The translations under genes were made by a program, and so were the position numbers. The notes beneath the pieces are model-generated. The model was not told where the DNA came from and did no database searches. It saw nothing but the letters and a program-made list of their open reading frames with translations. A stretch of 64,000 nucleotides of DNA from NCBI RefSeq assembly GCF_011045015.1, contig NZ_JAAKZY010000018.1, positions 1 through 64,000 on the forward strand. Direction: 5' to 3'. Positions 1-7,682 of this stretch are shown here, piece after piece (the stretch's first letter is position 1; the number at the start of each line of letters is the position of its first letter). The stretch comes from Streptomyces scabichelini (GTDB lineage: Bacteria > Actinomycetota > Actinomycetes > Streptomycetales > Streptomycetaceae).

Positions 1-2336
1 GCCCGATGGACCACCCCCGGCGCCTCCCCCTGCTCCTCCCGCGACGTATCCACCACGACCTCGTAACTCTCCGCCCACGGCGCCCCGGGAAGGACGAAGC
101 GAGTAGGCCGATCCCCGGCATGAAGGATCGCGAGAAAACTGTCGTCCGTGATCGGCGCCCCACGCGCGTCCCGGCCAGGGATGTCGCGGCCGGACAAGTA
201 CATGCCGAGCGTGGCAGCCGGCGCGTACCAGTCCCCCTCCGTCATCTCCGCCCCCTGCGCCGTGAACCACGCCAAGTCCCGCAAGCCGTCCGTGGACTGG
301 GCCCGCCCGGAGAAGAACGCCCGCCGCCGCAGCACCGGATGCTCATGGCGGAGCGCGATCAGGCGGGACGTCAGGTCGAACAGGGCCCGCCAGCCGGGAT
401 CGTCCAGCAGCCCCCAGTCGACCCAGCCGATCTCGTTGTCCTGGCAGTACGCGTTGTTGTTGCCCCGCTGGGTCCGCCCCAGTTCGTCACCCGCGACCAG
501 CATCGGTACGCCCGTGGACAGCAGCAGCGTCGTCAGCAGGTTCCGCAACTGGCGGCGCCGCAGGCCGCGTATGTGGGCGTCGTCCGTCTCCCCCTCCACT
601 CCGCAGTTCCAGGACCGGTTGTCGTCGGTGCCGTCCCGGTTCCCCTCCCCATTGGCCTCGTTGTGCTTGCGCTCGTACGTCACGAGGTCCCGGAGGGTGA
701 AGCCGTCGTGGGCGGTCACGAAGTTCACGGAGGCGTAGGGACGGCGGCCTCCCCAGGCGTACAGGTCGCTGGAGCCCGACAGGCGGTACCCCAGGTCCCG
801 TACATCCGGCAGGGCGCCCCGCCAGAAGTCCCGCACCGCGTTCCGGTAGCGGTCGTTCCACTCCGTCCACAGGGGTGGGAACGCCCCCACCTGATAGCCG
901 CCGGACCCCACGTCCCACGGTTCCGCGATCAGCTTCACGCGCCGCAGGACCGGGTCCTGCGCGATGACGGCGAGGAAGGGGGACAGCATGTCGACGTCGT
1001 GCATCGAGCGGGCCAGCGCCGCCGCCAGGTCGAAGCGGAAACCGTCCACCCCCATCTCCGTCACCCAGTAGCGCAGCGAGTCCGTGATCAGGCGCAGGAC
1101 GTGCGGCTGGACGACGTGCAGGGTGTTGCCGCAGCCCGTGTAGTCCGCGTACCGGCGGGCGTCCTCCTGGAGTCGGTAGTAGCCGCGGTTGTCGATGCCG
1201 CGAAGCGACAGCGTCGGGCCCAACTCGCTTGCCTCGGCTGTGTGGTTGTACACCACGTCGAGGATGACCTCGATGCCGGCGGCGTGCAGTGCGCGCACCA
1301 TGCGCTTGAACTCGCCGACCTGCTGGCCCCTCGTCCCAGAGGCCGCGTAGGCCGCGTGCGGGGCGAAGTAGCCGATGGAGTTGTAGCCCCAGTAGTTCTT
1401 CAGTCCCCGCCGCAGCAGATGGTCCTCGTGCGCGAACTGGTGCACGGGCAGGAGCTCGACGGCGGTCACTCCGAGGCGTACGAGATGGTCGATGGCCGCG
1501 GGATGCGCCAACCCGGCATACGTGCCCCGCAGTTGCTCGGGAATGTCCGGGTGCAGGCGCGTGAAGCCCCGCACATGCAGCTCGTAGATCACCGAGTCCG
1601 CCCACGGCGTCTTCGGGCGGCGGTCGTCCATCCACTCGTCGTCGGCTGCGTCATCGTGGACGACGACGCCCTTCGGGACGTACGGCGCCGAGTCCCGGTC
1701 GTCGCGCACGGTGTCGGCGACCTGCTGCTGCGGCCAGTCGCGGACGTGTCCGTACACCTCGGGGGGCAGGCTGAAGTCGCCGTCGACTGCGCGTGCGTAC
1801 GGGTCGAGGAGGAGCTTGGCGGGGTTCCAGCGGGCGCCGGTCCACGGGTCCCAGCGGCCGTGCACCCGGAAGCCGTACCGCTGCCCGGGCCGCACGCCGG
1901 GTACGAAGCCGTGCCAGATCTCGTGGGTCAGTTCGGTGAGCGGCAGCCGCCTCTCGACGCCTTCGTCGCCCGCGTCGTCGAAGAGGCACACCTCGACCGA
2001 CTCCGCGCCGCCCGCCCACAGCGCGAAGTTGGTGCCCGCGACACCGTCGGGGCCGACCCGGAAGCGCGCCCCCAGCGGGGTCGGGGCCCCGGGCCACACG
2101 GGCACGGCAGGCGTCGTACGCGCCGAGCCGTTCAGCACGGCGGACGGCGCCCGGCCTTCGACAGCGGACAGCCCGCTGCCCGAGACGTGCCCCTCCGGAG
2201 CGGACAGCCCGTTGCCAGGGACATGCCCCTCCGGAGCAGGCAGCCCGTTGCCAGGGGCCCGCTCCTGCTGACCGGGCAGCCCGGCGCCCGGGGCGCGCCC
2301 CTCCTGATCTGCCTCCTGCTCGGGTGCGCTCGACAC
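1..2336 (-). CDS. glgX: Glycogen debranching enzyme GlgX (3' end outside window)
   Basis: Cytosolic GH13 isoamylase-type enzyme that hydrolyses alpha-1,6 branch points of glycogen or limit dextrin. The frame stays open from GTG 2336 to the window edge, about 778 codons, so the C-terminal end is missing. After a low-complexity extension a CBM48-like module begins at VWPGAPTPLGARFR. The barrel motifs follow in order: DVVYNHTAE (region I), GFRFDLAAAL (region II, nucleophile Asp), LIAEPWD (region III, acid Glu) and FVTAHDG (region IV). GGAGG lies 8 nt before the GTG, which supports this start. It diverges from the L,D-transpeptidase gene at 2512 across a 175-bp gap. The first ~65 residues carry 12-residue repeats that are not part of the enzyme fold. 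Confidence 0.93.
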   Translation of the reverse strand, partial: MSSAPEQEADQEGRAPGAGLPGQQERAPGNGLPAPEGHVPGNGLSAPEGHVSGSGLSAVEGRAPSAVLNGSARTTPAVPVWPGAPTPLGARFRVGPDGVAGTNFALWAGGAESVEVCLFDDAGDEGVERRLPLTELTHEIWHGFVPGVRPGQRYGFRVHGRWDPWTGARWNPAKLLLDPYARAVDGDFSLPPEVYGHVRDWPQQQVADTVRDDRDSAPYVPKGVVVHDDAADDEWMDDRRPKTPWADSVIYELHVRGFTRLHPDIPEQLRGTYAGLAHPAAIDHLVRLGVTAVELLPVHQFAHEDHLLRRGLKNYWGYNSIGYFAPHAAYAASGTRGQQVGEFKRMVRALHAAGIEVILDVVYNHTAEASELGPTLSLRGIDNRGYYRLQEDARRYADYTGCGNTLHVVQPHVLRLITDSLRYWVTEMGVDGFRFDLAAALARSMHDVDMLSPFLAVIAQDPVLRRVKLIAEPWDVGSGGYQVGAFPPLWTEWNDRYRNAVRDFWRGALPDVRDLGYRLSGSSDLYAWGGRRPYASVNFVTAHDGFTLRDLVTYERKHNEANGEGNRDGTDDNRSWNCGVEGETDDAHIRGLRRRQLRNLLTTLLLSTGVPMLVAGDELGRTQRGNNNAYCQDNEIGWVDWGLLDDPGWRALFDLTSRLIALRHEHPVLRRRAFFSGRAQSTDGLRDLAWFTAQGAEMTEGDWYAPAATLGMYLSGRDIPGRDARGAPITDDSFLAILHAGDRPTRFVLPGAPWAESYEVVVDTSREEQGEAPGVVHR
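2155..2305 (-). repeat. 36-bp tandem repeats in the glgX 5' end
   Basis: Units begin at 2164, 2200 and 2236, exactly 36 bp apart, with degenerate copies towards 2300. Translated on the minus strand they give 12-residue units such as EGHVPGNGLSAP, EGHVSGSGLSAV and QERAPGNGLPAP. The period is a multiple of three, so copy number can change without frameshift. This looks like an expandable, probably disordered N-terminal tail. Confidence 0.85.
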
Positions 2337-2462
2337 CTGTTCAACCTCCAGCGGCTCGGTTGAACGGCGCCAAGAAGAGCGTGCAGCGTCCCGGCTGCCG
2401 CTCATCGTCGCGTCGTCCTCCCACTGTTCTGCCCAGAGCGGGGCTCGCACTCACGTTTCCCC

Positions 2463-2502
2463 AGGAAGGGGCACGTCGTTTCCGCAGGAGGGGCACGTCG
2501 TT
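2463..2502 (+). repeat. Two copies of AGGA(A)GGGGCACGTCGTT before the L,D-transpeptidase
   Basis: A 17-18 bp direct repeat at 2463-2480 and 2486-2502 in the gap between glgX and the first L,D-transpeptidase. Each copy holds an AGGAGGGG-like string. The second copy is about 20 nt from the GTG/ATG start, which is too far to be an ideal Shine-Dalgarno site. Its role is unknown. Confidence 0.6.
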
Positions 2503-2511
2503 GGGCCCGTC

Positions 2512-3747
2512 GTGATGGACGCACACAGGCGCGCACGGCGCGCGGGGGTCGCGCTGGCGGCCGTACTGACATGGGCGGGCCTCATGGCCGCGGCCTCGGG
2601 ATGCACCTCGAACGGGCTCGACAGCATGCTCGGCAAGCCCCGCTCTCCCGAGGACGCGATCGGTGTCTGGCCGGACGACGGCAGCAAGGCCGTACGCCCG
2701 GACGAGGAGCTGAAGGTACGGGTGTCGGCCGGGCGCCTGGAGTCCGTGAAGGTCGTCAAGTCCCAGGACGCGCAGGAGTCCCCGGTACCCGGGCACATCG
2801 AAGAGGACGGCATGACCTGGCGGCCCGACGGCGACGGCAGGCTGACCCTGGCCGCCAAGTACACGGTGGACGCGGTCGCTCTCGACGGGCACGGGCGGCG
2901 GGTGGTGCGGCACGCGACGTTCACGACGTACGTCCCCGACGAGCGGTTCGTCGGATACGTCACCCCCGAGGACCGCTCCACCGTCGGCACGGGCATGATC
3001 GTCTCGCTGGATTTCAACCGCGAGATCGAGAACCGCGCGGCCGTCGAGCGCGCGATCGACGTGACGTCAAGACCGGCCGTCGAGATCCGCCCGCACTGGT
3101 TCGGCAAGGACCGCCTGGACTTCCGGCCCGAGAAGTACTGGAAGCCGGGCACGAAGGTCACGGTCGGCCTGCGGCTGCGGGACGTCGAGGCGGCGCCCGG
3201 CGTGTACGGGCTCCAGCACAGGACCTTCTCCTTCACCGTCGGACGCAGCCAGGTCAGCCTCGTCGACGCCGCCGACCACACCATGGAGGTACGCCGCGAC
3301 GGCGAGCTCCTCGCCACCGTGCCGATCACCGCGGGCGCTCCCGAGACGACGACGTACAACGGGAAGATGGTGGTCACCGAGATGCACGAGGTGACCCGGA
3401 TGAACGGCGCCACCGTCGGCTTCAAGGAAGCCGACGGCAAGGGCGAGTACGACATCCCGGACGTCCCGCACGCGATGCGGCTCACCACCTCCGGGACGTT
3501 CCTGCACGGCAACTACTGGGCGCGGGGCGTGTTCGGCAGCGCCAATGTCAGCCACGGTTGTGTGGGCCTGCGCGATGTGAAAGGCGGCAGCTCCGCGACC
3601 CCGGCGGGCTGGTTCTTCGACCGCAGCCTCGTCGGTGACGTCGTCGAGGTCGTCCACAGCGATGACAAAAAGGTCGCTCCTGACAATGGACTCGGCGGGT
3701 GGAACATGGCATGGAAGAAGTGGAAAGCCGGTTCTGCCGTGAGGTAG
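2512..3747 (+). CDS. L,D-transpeptidase lipoprotein (Ig-like + YkuD)
   Basis: Cell-wall enzyme that would form 3-3 (L,D) cross-links in peptidoglycan on the outer face of the membrane. The 411-residue product has a basic N-terminus, a hydrophobic segment and a lipobox (AASGC near residue 30). Two bacterial Ig-like domains occupy about residues 45-240, with FRPEKYWKPGTKV a recognisable family string. The YkuD catalytic domain ends in HGNYW...SHGCVGLRD, with the catalytic Cys in SHGC. GTG 2512 and ATG 2515 are both possible starts. The next gene on the same strand is a close paralogue, so this is probably a tandem duplication. Beta-lactam insensitivity is a property of the family only and was not tested here. 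Confidence 0.92.
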   Translation: MMDAHRRARRAGVALAAVLTWAGLMAAASGCTSNGLDSMLGKPRSPEDAIGVWPDDGSKAVRPDEELKVRVSAGRLESVKVVKSQDAQESPVPGHIEEDGMTWRPDGDGRLTLAAKYTVDAVALDGHGRRVVRHATFTTYVPDERFVGYVTPEDRSTVGTGMIVSLDFNREIENRAAVERAIDVTSRPAVEIRPHWFGKDRLDFRPEKYWKPGTKVTVGLRLRDVEAAPGVYGLQHRTFSFTVGRSQVSLVDAADHTMEVRRDGELLATVPITAGAPETTTYNGKMVVTEMHEVTRMNGATVGFKEADGKGEYDIPDVPHAMRLTTSGTFLHGNYWARGVFGSANVSHGCVGLRDVKGGSSATPAGWFFDRSLVGDVVEVVHSDDKKVAPDNGLGGWNMAWKKWKAGSAVR

Positions 3748-3953
3748 ACGGACATCGGGGGGTATGCGCAGGACAGCCGTGGCGGCGCCCGGACCGAGGT
3801 GAACGCGAGATCGCTTTCAGTTGAACTTGGGACTGAACAGTGACAATTACGGGGAGCCACCAATGCTGGTCATATGGTTAATTGACGCGGTGCGCGCGTG
3901 GGACGCGCCGCAGTGCGGGCCCGGCTGACGGGCCGTGCGAGGGGAGAAACAAC

Positions 3954-5222
3954 TTGAACGGGCGACCGATATCGGGGGCGTCGGTTGGCGCACGCACCGG
4001 GGAGCCGCGGGGGCGCGGCCGGGGCGGACGTACGGGGCTTCTGGCGCTGATACTCGGCGTGCTGCTGCTCGCCGTGACGGCGTGCGGCGGCGGAGGGGGC
4101 TCGGACTCCAACTCCGGCTCCGGCGACGGCAAGAAGGGCAAGGGCGGCTCCGACCAGGCCGACACCAAGACCTCACAGGCCGTCGTGACCATAGCGCCCA
4201 AGGACAGCGCCGACGACGTGGACACCAGCGGGGCCCTGAAGATATCCGCGGCCAAGGGCAAGCTGACCGAGGTCAAGGTCGAGGACACCAAGGGCAGGCC
4301 GGTCGAGGGCAAGATCGCTGACGGCGGGGCGAGTTGGACACCCGCCCACCACCTGGCGTCCGCCACGAAGTACAAGGTCAAGGCGACGGCCAAGGACTCC
4401 GAGGGCCGTCAGGCCACCGAGGAGTCCACTTTCACCACGCTGACCCCGAAGAACACCTTCGTCGGCATCTTCACGCCCGAGGACGGTTCCAAGGTCGGCG
4501 TCGGGATGCCCTTCTCGCTCAACTTCACCCGGGGCATCACCCACCCCGAGGACGTCGAGAAGGCCATCCGCATCAAGACGGAGCCCGCGGTGGACGTGAA
4601 GGGCCACTGGTTCGGCAACGACCGTCTGGACTTCCGTCCGGAGAAATACTGGAAGCCCGGTACGAAGGTGACGGTCGACCTCGACCTCGACGGCGTGAAG
4701 GGCCGGCCCGGCGTCTACGGCAAGCAGACCAAGACCGTGGAGTTCACCATCGGCCGCAGCCAGATCTCCACCGTCGACGTCAAGGCCAAGAAGATGACCG
4801 TCGAGCGCGACGGCAAGGTCATCAAGACCATCCCGGTCACCACGGGCAAGCCGGGTTACGAGACCTGGAACGGCCAGATGGTCATCAGCGAGCGCCTCGA
4901 GATGACCCGTATGAACGGCGACACGGTCGGCTACGGCGGCGAGTACGACATCGAGGACGTCTCGCACGCTCAGCGCCTGTCGACCTCGGGCACCTTCATC
5001 CACGGCAACTACTGGGGCGGCGACGCCTTCGGCAACTACAACGCCAGCCACGGCTGCATCGGCCTGCGCGACCTGAAGGGCGGCAGCTCCACGACTCCGG
5101 CGGGCTGGTTCTTCGACCGCTCGATGGTCGGCGACGTGGTGATCGTGAAGAACTCCAGGGACCGGATCATCGACCCGGACAACGGGCTCAACGGCTGGAA
5201 CATGCCCTGGGACAAGTGGTGA
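3954..5222 (+). CDS. L,D-transpeptidase lipoprotein, second paralogue
   Basis: Same architecture as the gene at 2512: lipoprotein signal with lipobox (AVTAC), a Gly/Ser/Asp/Lys-rich linker, two Ig-like domains and a YkuD domain ending in HGNYWGGDAFGNYNASHGC. I place the start at TTG 3954 because GAGGGGAG lies 8 nt upstream and the signal peptide follows directly; an ATG at 3882 would add 24 unlikely residues. The product is 422 residues. The two paralogues share long identical strings (for example FRPEKYWKPGTKVTV and PAGWFFDRS), so they probably act on the same substrate with different timing. The 206-bp gap upstream is relatively AT-rich and presumably carries its own promoter. A perfect hairpin terminator follows at 5287. 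Confidence 0.92.
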   Translation: MNGRPISGASVGARTGEPRGRGRGGRTGLLALILGVLLLAVTACGGGGGSDSNSGSGDGKKGKGGSDQADTKTSQAVVTIAPKDSADDVDTSGALKISAAKGKLTEVKVEDTKGRPVEGKIADGGASWTPAHHLASATKYKVKATAKDSEGRQATEESTFTTLTPKNTFVGIFTPEDGSKVGVGMPFSLNFTRGITHPEDVEKAIRIKTEPAVDVKGHWFGNDRLDFRPEKYWKPGTKVTVDLDLDGVKGRPGVYGKQTKTVEFTIGRSQISTVDVKAKKMTVERDGKVIKTIPVTTGKPGYETWNGQMVISERLEMTRMNGDTVGYGGEYDIEDVSHAQRLSTSGTFIHGNYWGGDAFGNYNASHGCIGLRDLKGGSSTTPAGWFFDRSMVGDVVIVKNSRDRIIDPDNGLNGWNMPWDKW

Positions 5223-5286
5223 GCGACTCCGGTCGTCAGGCGTAGACGACGGGCGGTCGTACGGTGTGGACGACTGCCGGTCGTAC

Positions 5287-5321
5287 GGGCCCGGTGTGCT
5301 GTGACTGAGCACACCGGGCCC
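5287..5321 (+). terminator. Terminator after the second L,D-transpeptidase
   Basis: Perfect 14-bp stem (GGGCCCGGTGTGCT paired with AGCACACCGGGCCC) with a 7-nt loop GTGACTG, 65 bp after the stop codon. There is no long T-run, as is usual in Streptomyces. Confidence 0.88.
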
Positions 5322-5351
5322 ATTGCCGTTAGTGCCCGTTAACCTTCCCCC

Positions 5352-6119
5352 ATGACTGTGCATCTCGAAGTTGCCGAAGGTGTCGGCACGATCCGTCTCG
5401 ACCGTCCGCCCATGAACGCGCTGGACGTCGCCACGCAGGACCGGCTCAAGGAGCTCGCGGAGGAGGCCACGCGACGCGAGGACGTGCGCGCGGTGGTCCT
5501 CTATGGCGGTGAGAAGGTGTTCGCGGCGGGCGCGGACATCAAGGAGATGCAGGCCATGGACCATACGGCGATGGTCGTACGCTCCCGGGACCTGCAGGAC
5601 TCCTTCACCGCCGTGGCCCGTATCCCCAAGCCGGTCGTGGCCGCCATCACCGGCTACGCGCTGGGCGGGGGCTGCGAGTTGACGCTGTGCGCCGACTACC
5701 GGATCGCGGCGGACAACGCGAAGCTGGGCCAGCCGGAGATCCTGCTCGGGCTGATCCCCGGCGCCGGCGGCACCCAGCGGCTGTCCCGCCTGATCGGGCC
5801 GTCGCGCGCCAAGGACCTCATCTTCACCGGCCGCATGGTGAAGGCCGACGAGGCCCTCGCGCTCGGCCTGGTGGACCGGGTCGTGCCCGCCGCCGAGGTG
5901 TACGAGCAGGCGCACGCGTGGGCCGCCAAGCTCGCGCAGGGTCCGGCGCTCGCGCTGCGGGCCGCGAAGGAGGCGGTGGACGTGGGTCTCGAGACGGACC
6001 TGGAGACCGGGCTCGCGGTGGAACGCAACTGGTTCGCGGGGCTGTTCGCGACGGAGGACCGGGAGCGGGGGATGCGGAGCTTCGTGGAGGAGGGGCCGGG
6101 GAAGGCGAAGTTCCTCTGA
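5352..6119 (+). CDS. Enoyl-CoA hydratase/isomerase family protein
   Basis: Crotonase-fold enzyme of 255 residues, the family's usual length, likely hydrating or isomerising enoyl-CoA in fatty-acid or amino-acid degradation. The oxyanion-hole motif AAGADIKEM is at residues 58-66 and GYALGGGCEL at 101-110. Glu109 and Glu129 stand at the spacing of the two catalytic glutamates of classical hydratases, which supports hydratase activity. No Shine-Dalgarno sequence is visible before ATG 5352, so translation may be from a leaderless or very short leader. It is a single gene between a terminator and a tandem repeat, so its substrate cannot be read from context. Confidence 0.9.
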   Translation: MTVHLEVAEGVGTIRLDRPPMNALDVATQDRLKELAEEATRREDVRAVVLYGGEKVFAAGADIKEMQAMDHTAMVVRSRDLQDSFTAVARIPKPVVAAITGYALGGGCELTLCADYRIAADNAKLGQPEILLGLIPGAGGTQRLSRLIGPSRAKDLIFTGRMVKADEALALGLVDRVVPAAEVYEQAHAWAAKLAQGPALALRAAKEAVDVGLETDLETGLAVERNWFAGLFATEDRERGMRSFVEEGPGKAKFL

Positions 6120-6191
6120 GTTCCTCTGACGGGACTTCGGATGAGTTCCTCTGACGGGACTTCGGATGAGTTCCTCTGACGGGACTTCGGA
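6118..6191 (+). repeat. Three 25-bp tandem repeats at the stop codon of the enoyl-CoA hydratase
   Basis: Units of 25 bp start at 6118, 6143 and 6168 (GAGTTCCTCTGACGGGACTTCGGAT). The string GTTCCTCTGA at the end of the gene is itself a partial copy, so the array grew out of the 3' end of the reading frame. No stable hairpin or coding sense is evident. Confidence 0.9.
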
Positions 6192-6507
6192 CCTGGCTGC
6201 CGTCGCTTCAGGTGTCGCCGAAGTCACTCATCAAGTACCCCTGATCAACTTGCAGTTGACGCGATGTCTTACCCGGTGTCCCTCAAAGGGGCGGTTTATA
6301 TGAGCCTTAAGGCAGCCTTAAGGCCGCCTTGTCGGGAGCGGTCGGCGATTGCCCGCAAGTAGGTCATACGTGCAGGTCATGCAGGTTGTCACGTGTCATG
6401 AAATGCCTGTGACATATGCCGGTCGGGTGGCTTGGAACGGGAGGTTCCCGGGGGCGTATTCCTCTGGAACCGCCCCGAAGGGGGTTCTGGGCGGCCATGA
6501 TGGGGTC
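6192..6507 (+). promoter_or_regulatory. Palindrome-rich upstream region of the ATP-binding protein
   Basis: No gene is seen in about 316 bp. It holds a perfect inverted repeat TCAACT-TGC-AGTTGA at 6245-6259, two tandem copies of AGCCTTAAGGC at 6303-6324 (each containing the palindrome GCCTTAAGGC), and the pair TGTCAC...GTGACA at 6387-6414. A GGAAC-GGGAG-GTTCC hairpin and a GAACC...GGGGTTC hairpin lie within the 80 bp before the ATG. It looks like a densely regulated promoter and leader, but which protein binds it cannot be read from sequence. Confidence 0.5.
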
Positions 6508-7011
6508 ATGGCGGGGCTGGAGGGTACGGAACAGCCGCGGCGGCACGCGAGTGCGACCGCGGCGCGCTGGTCGCCCGGTGTCGAGGACGAACGCGCGCTG
6601 AAGGCGCTGGAGCTGTTCGGCAACCCGACGGAGGCCGAGGTTCCGTTGCCGTCCCGCCCCGAGTCGGCGGCCACCGCGCGTCGGCTGACCCAGGTCGTCG
6701 TCCTGCGTGAGTGGGGGCTCTCCCCGAAGATCACCGAGGATGCCGTGCTGCTGGTCTCCGAGTTGGTCGGCAACGCCGTACGGCACACCGGCGCCCGCGT
6801 CTTCGGCCTCCGTATGCGCAGCCGCCGGGGCTGGATCCGTATCGAGGTCCGCGATCCGTCCCGTGGGCTGCCCTGTCTCATGCCCGTCCAGGAGATGGAC
6901 CTCAGCGGCCGCGGCCTGTTCCTAGTCGACAAGCTCTCCGACCGCTGGGGCGTCGACCTGCTGCCCCGCGGCAAGACGACCTGGTTCGAAATGCGCGTCA
7001 ACGACCACTGA
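6508..7011 (+). CDS. Anti-sigma-factor-type ATP-binding protein (RsbW/SpoIIAB-like HATPase)
   Basis: Single GHKL ATPase domain of the kind used as serine kinases or anti-sigma factors in partner-switching control. With ATG 6508 as start the product is 167 residues. An N-box is visible at VSELVGNAVRH, a G1-like DPSRGLP, and a G2-like GRGLFLVDKLSDRWG near the C-terminus. I prefer 6508 because MAGLEG begins the conserved part; a TTG at 6349 in the same frame would add 53 residues of no recognisable character. Streptomyces genomes carry dozens of such orphan proteins. No cognate sigma factor or antagonist is adjacent. The start is the least certain point. Confidence 0.75.
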   Translation: MAGLEGTEQPRRHASATAARWSPGVEDERALKALELFGNPTEAEVPLPSRPESAATARRLTQVVVLREWGLSPKITEDAVLLVSELVGNAVRHTGARVFGLRMRSRRGWIRIEVRDPSRGLPCLMPVQEMDLSGRGLFLVDKLSDRWGVDLLPRGKTTWFEMRVNDH

Positions 7012-7167
7012 CGACTCCGTGGTCGGCCCGGGTGGTCCGCCCGGCGCCCGCCCATCCCGCAAACGCCGGGTGGTCTTGGTCCTGGTGTTGTGCTGAACAC
7101 TGGGTGGTCCTGGCCCTGGTCCTGCGCGTGTGTCGGTCCCTGTGCTGCGCGACCGCGCGATCCGTAC
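7012..7167. other. Gap before the tandem array, no gene
   Basis: It contains a diverged duplication (GGGTGGTCTTGGTCCTGG and GGGTGGTCCTGGCCCTGG, about 40 bp apart) that may be the decayed edge of the array that follows. No reading frame with family character is present. Confidence 0.4.
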
Positions 7168-7641
7168 CTTCTGTGTGCTGCGCGCCCGCGTGACCCGCAT
7201 CTTCTGTGTGCTGCGCGGCCGTGTGACTTGCACTTTCTGTGTGTTGCGCGCCCGCGTGACCGGCACCTTCTGTTGCTGCGCGCCCGCGTGACCCGCATCT
7301 TCTGTGTGCTGCGCGGCCGTGTGACCTGCACTTTCTGTGTGTTGCGCGCCCGCGTGACCCGCATCTTCTGTGTGCCGCGCGGCCAGCGCAACCTGCACTT
7401 TCTGTGTACTGCGCGCCCGCGTGACCGGCACCTTCTGTTGCCGCGTGCCAGCGCAACCCGCACTTTCCGTGCGCCGCGCGGCCAGCGCAACCCGCACTTT
7501 CCGTGCGCCGCGCGGCCAGCGCAACCCGCACTTTCCGTGCGCCGCGCGGCCAGCGCAACCCGCACTTTCCGTGCGCCGCGCGGCCAGCGCAACCCGCACC
7601 CTCCGCGTGCCGCGCGGCCCGCGCGACCCGCACCCTCCGTC
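7168..7641. repeat. Array of ~14 tandem 33-34 bp repeats, non-coding
   Basis: Anchoring on (C/T)TTC(T/C)G, unit starts fall at 7168, 7201, 7234, 7267, 7299, 7332, 7365, 7399, 7432, 7464, 7498, 7532, 7566 and about 7600. The right-hand half is nearly perfect 34-bp units (type GCGCAACCCGCACTTTCCGT). The left half alternates two types and shows a 98-bp higher-order period (7201 and 7299). Units contain TGCGC...GCGCA arms able to form small hairpins. A 34-bp period is not divisible by three, so the open frames across it are by-products of GC bias. There are no unique spacers, so it is not CRISPR. It fills the whole gap between the ATP-binding protein and the deacetylase gene. Confidence 0.92.
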
Positions 7642-7682
7642 AAACAGCCCAATGGCCGTCATTCGGCACCAAACGCCTTTAA

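Noticed and set aside
7168..7641. CRISPR array
   Set aside because: Units are contiguous with no unique spacers and no cas genes are present.
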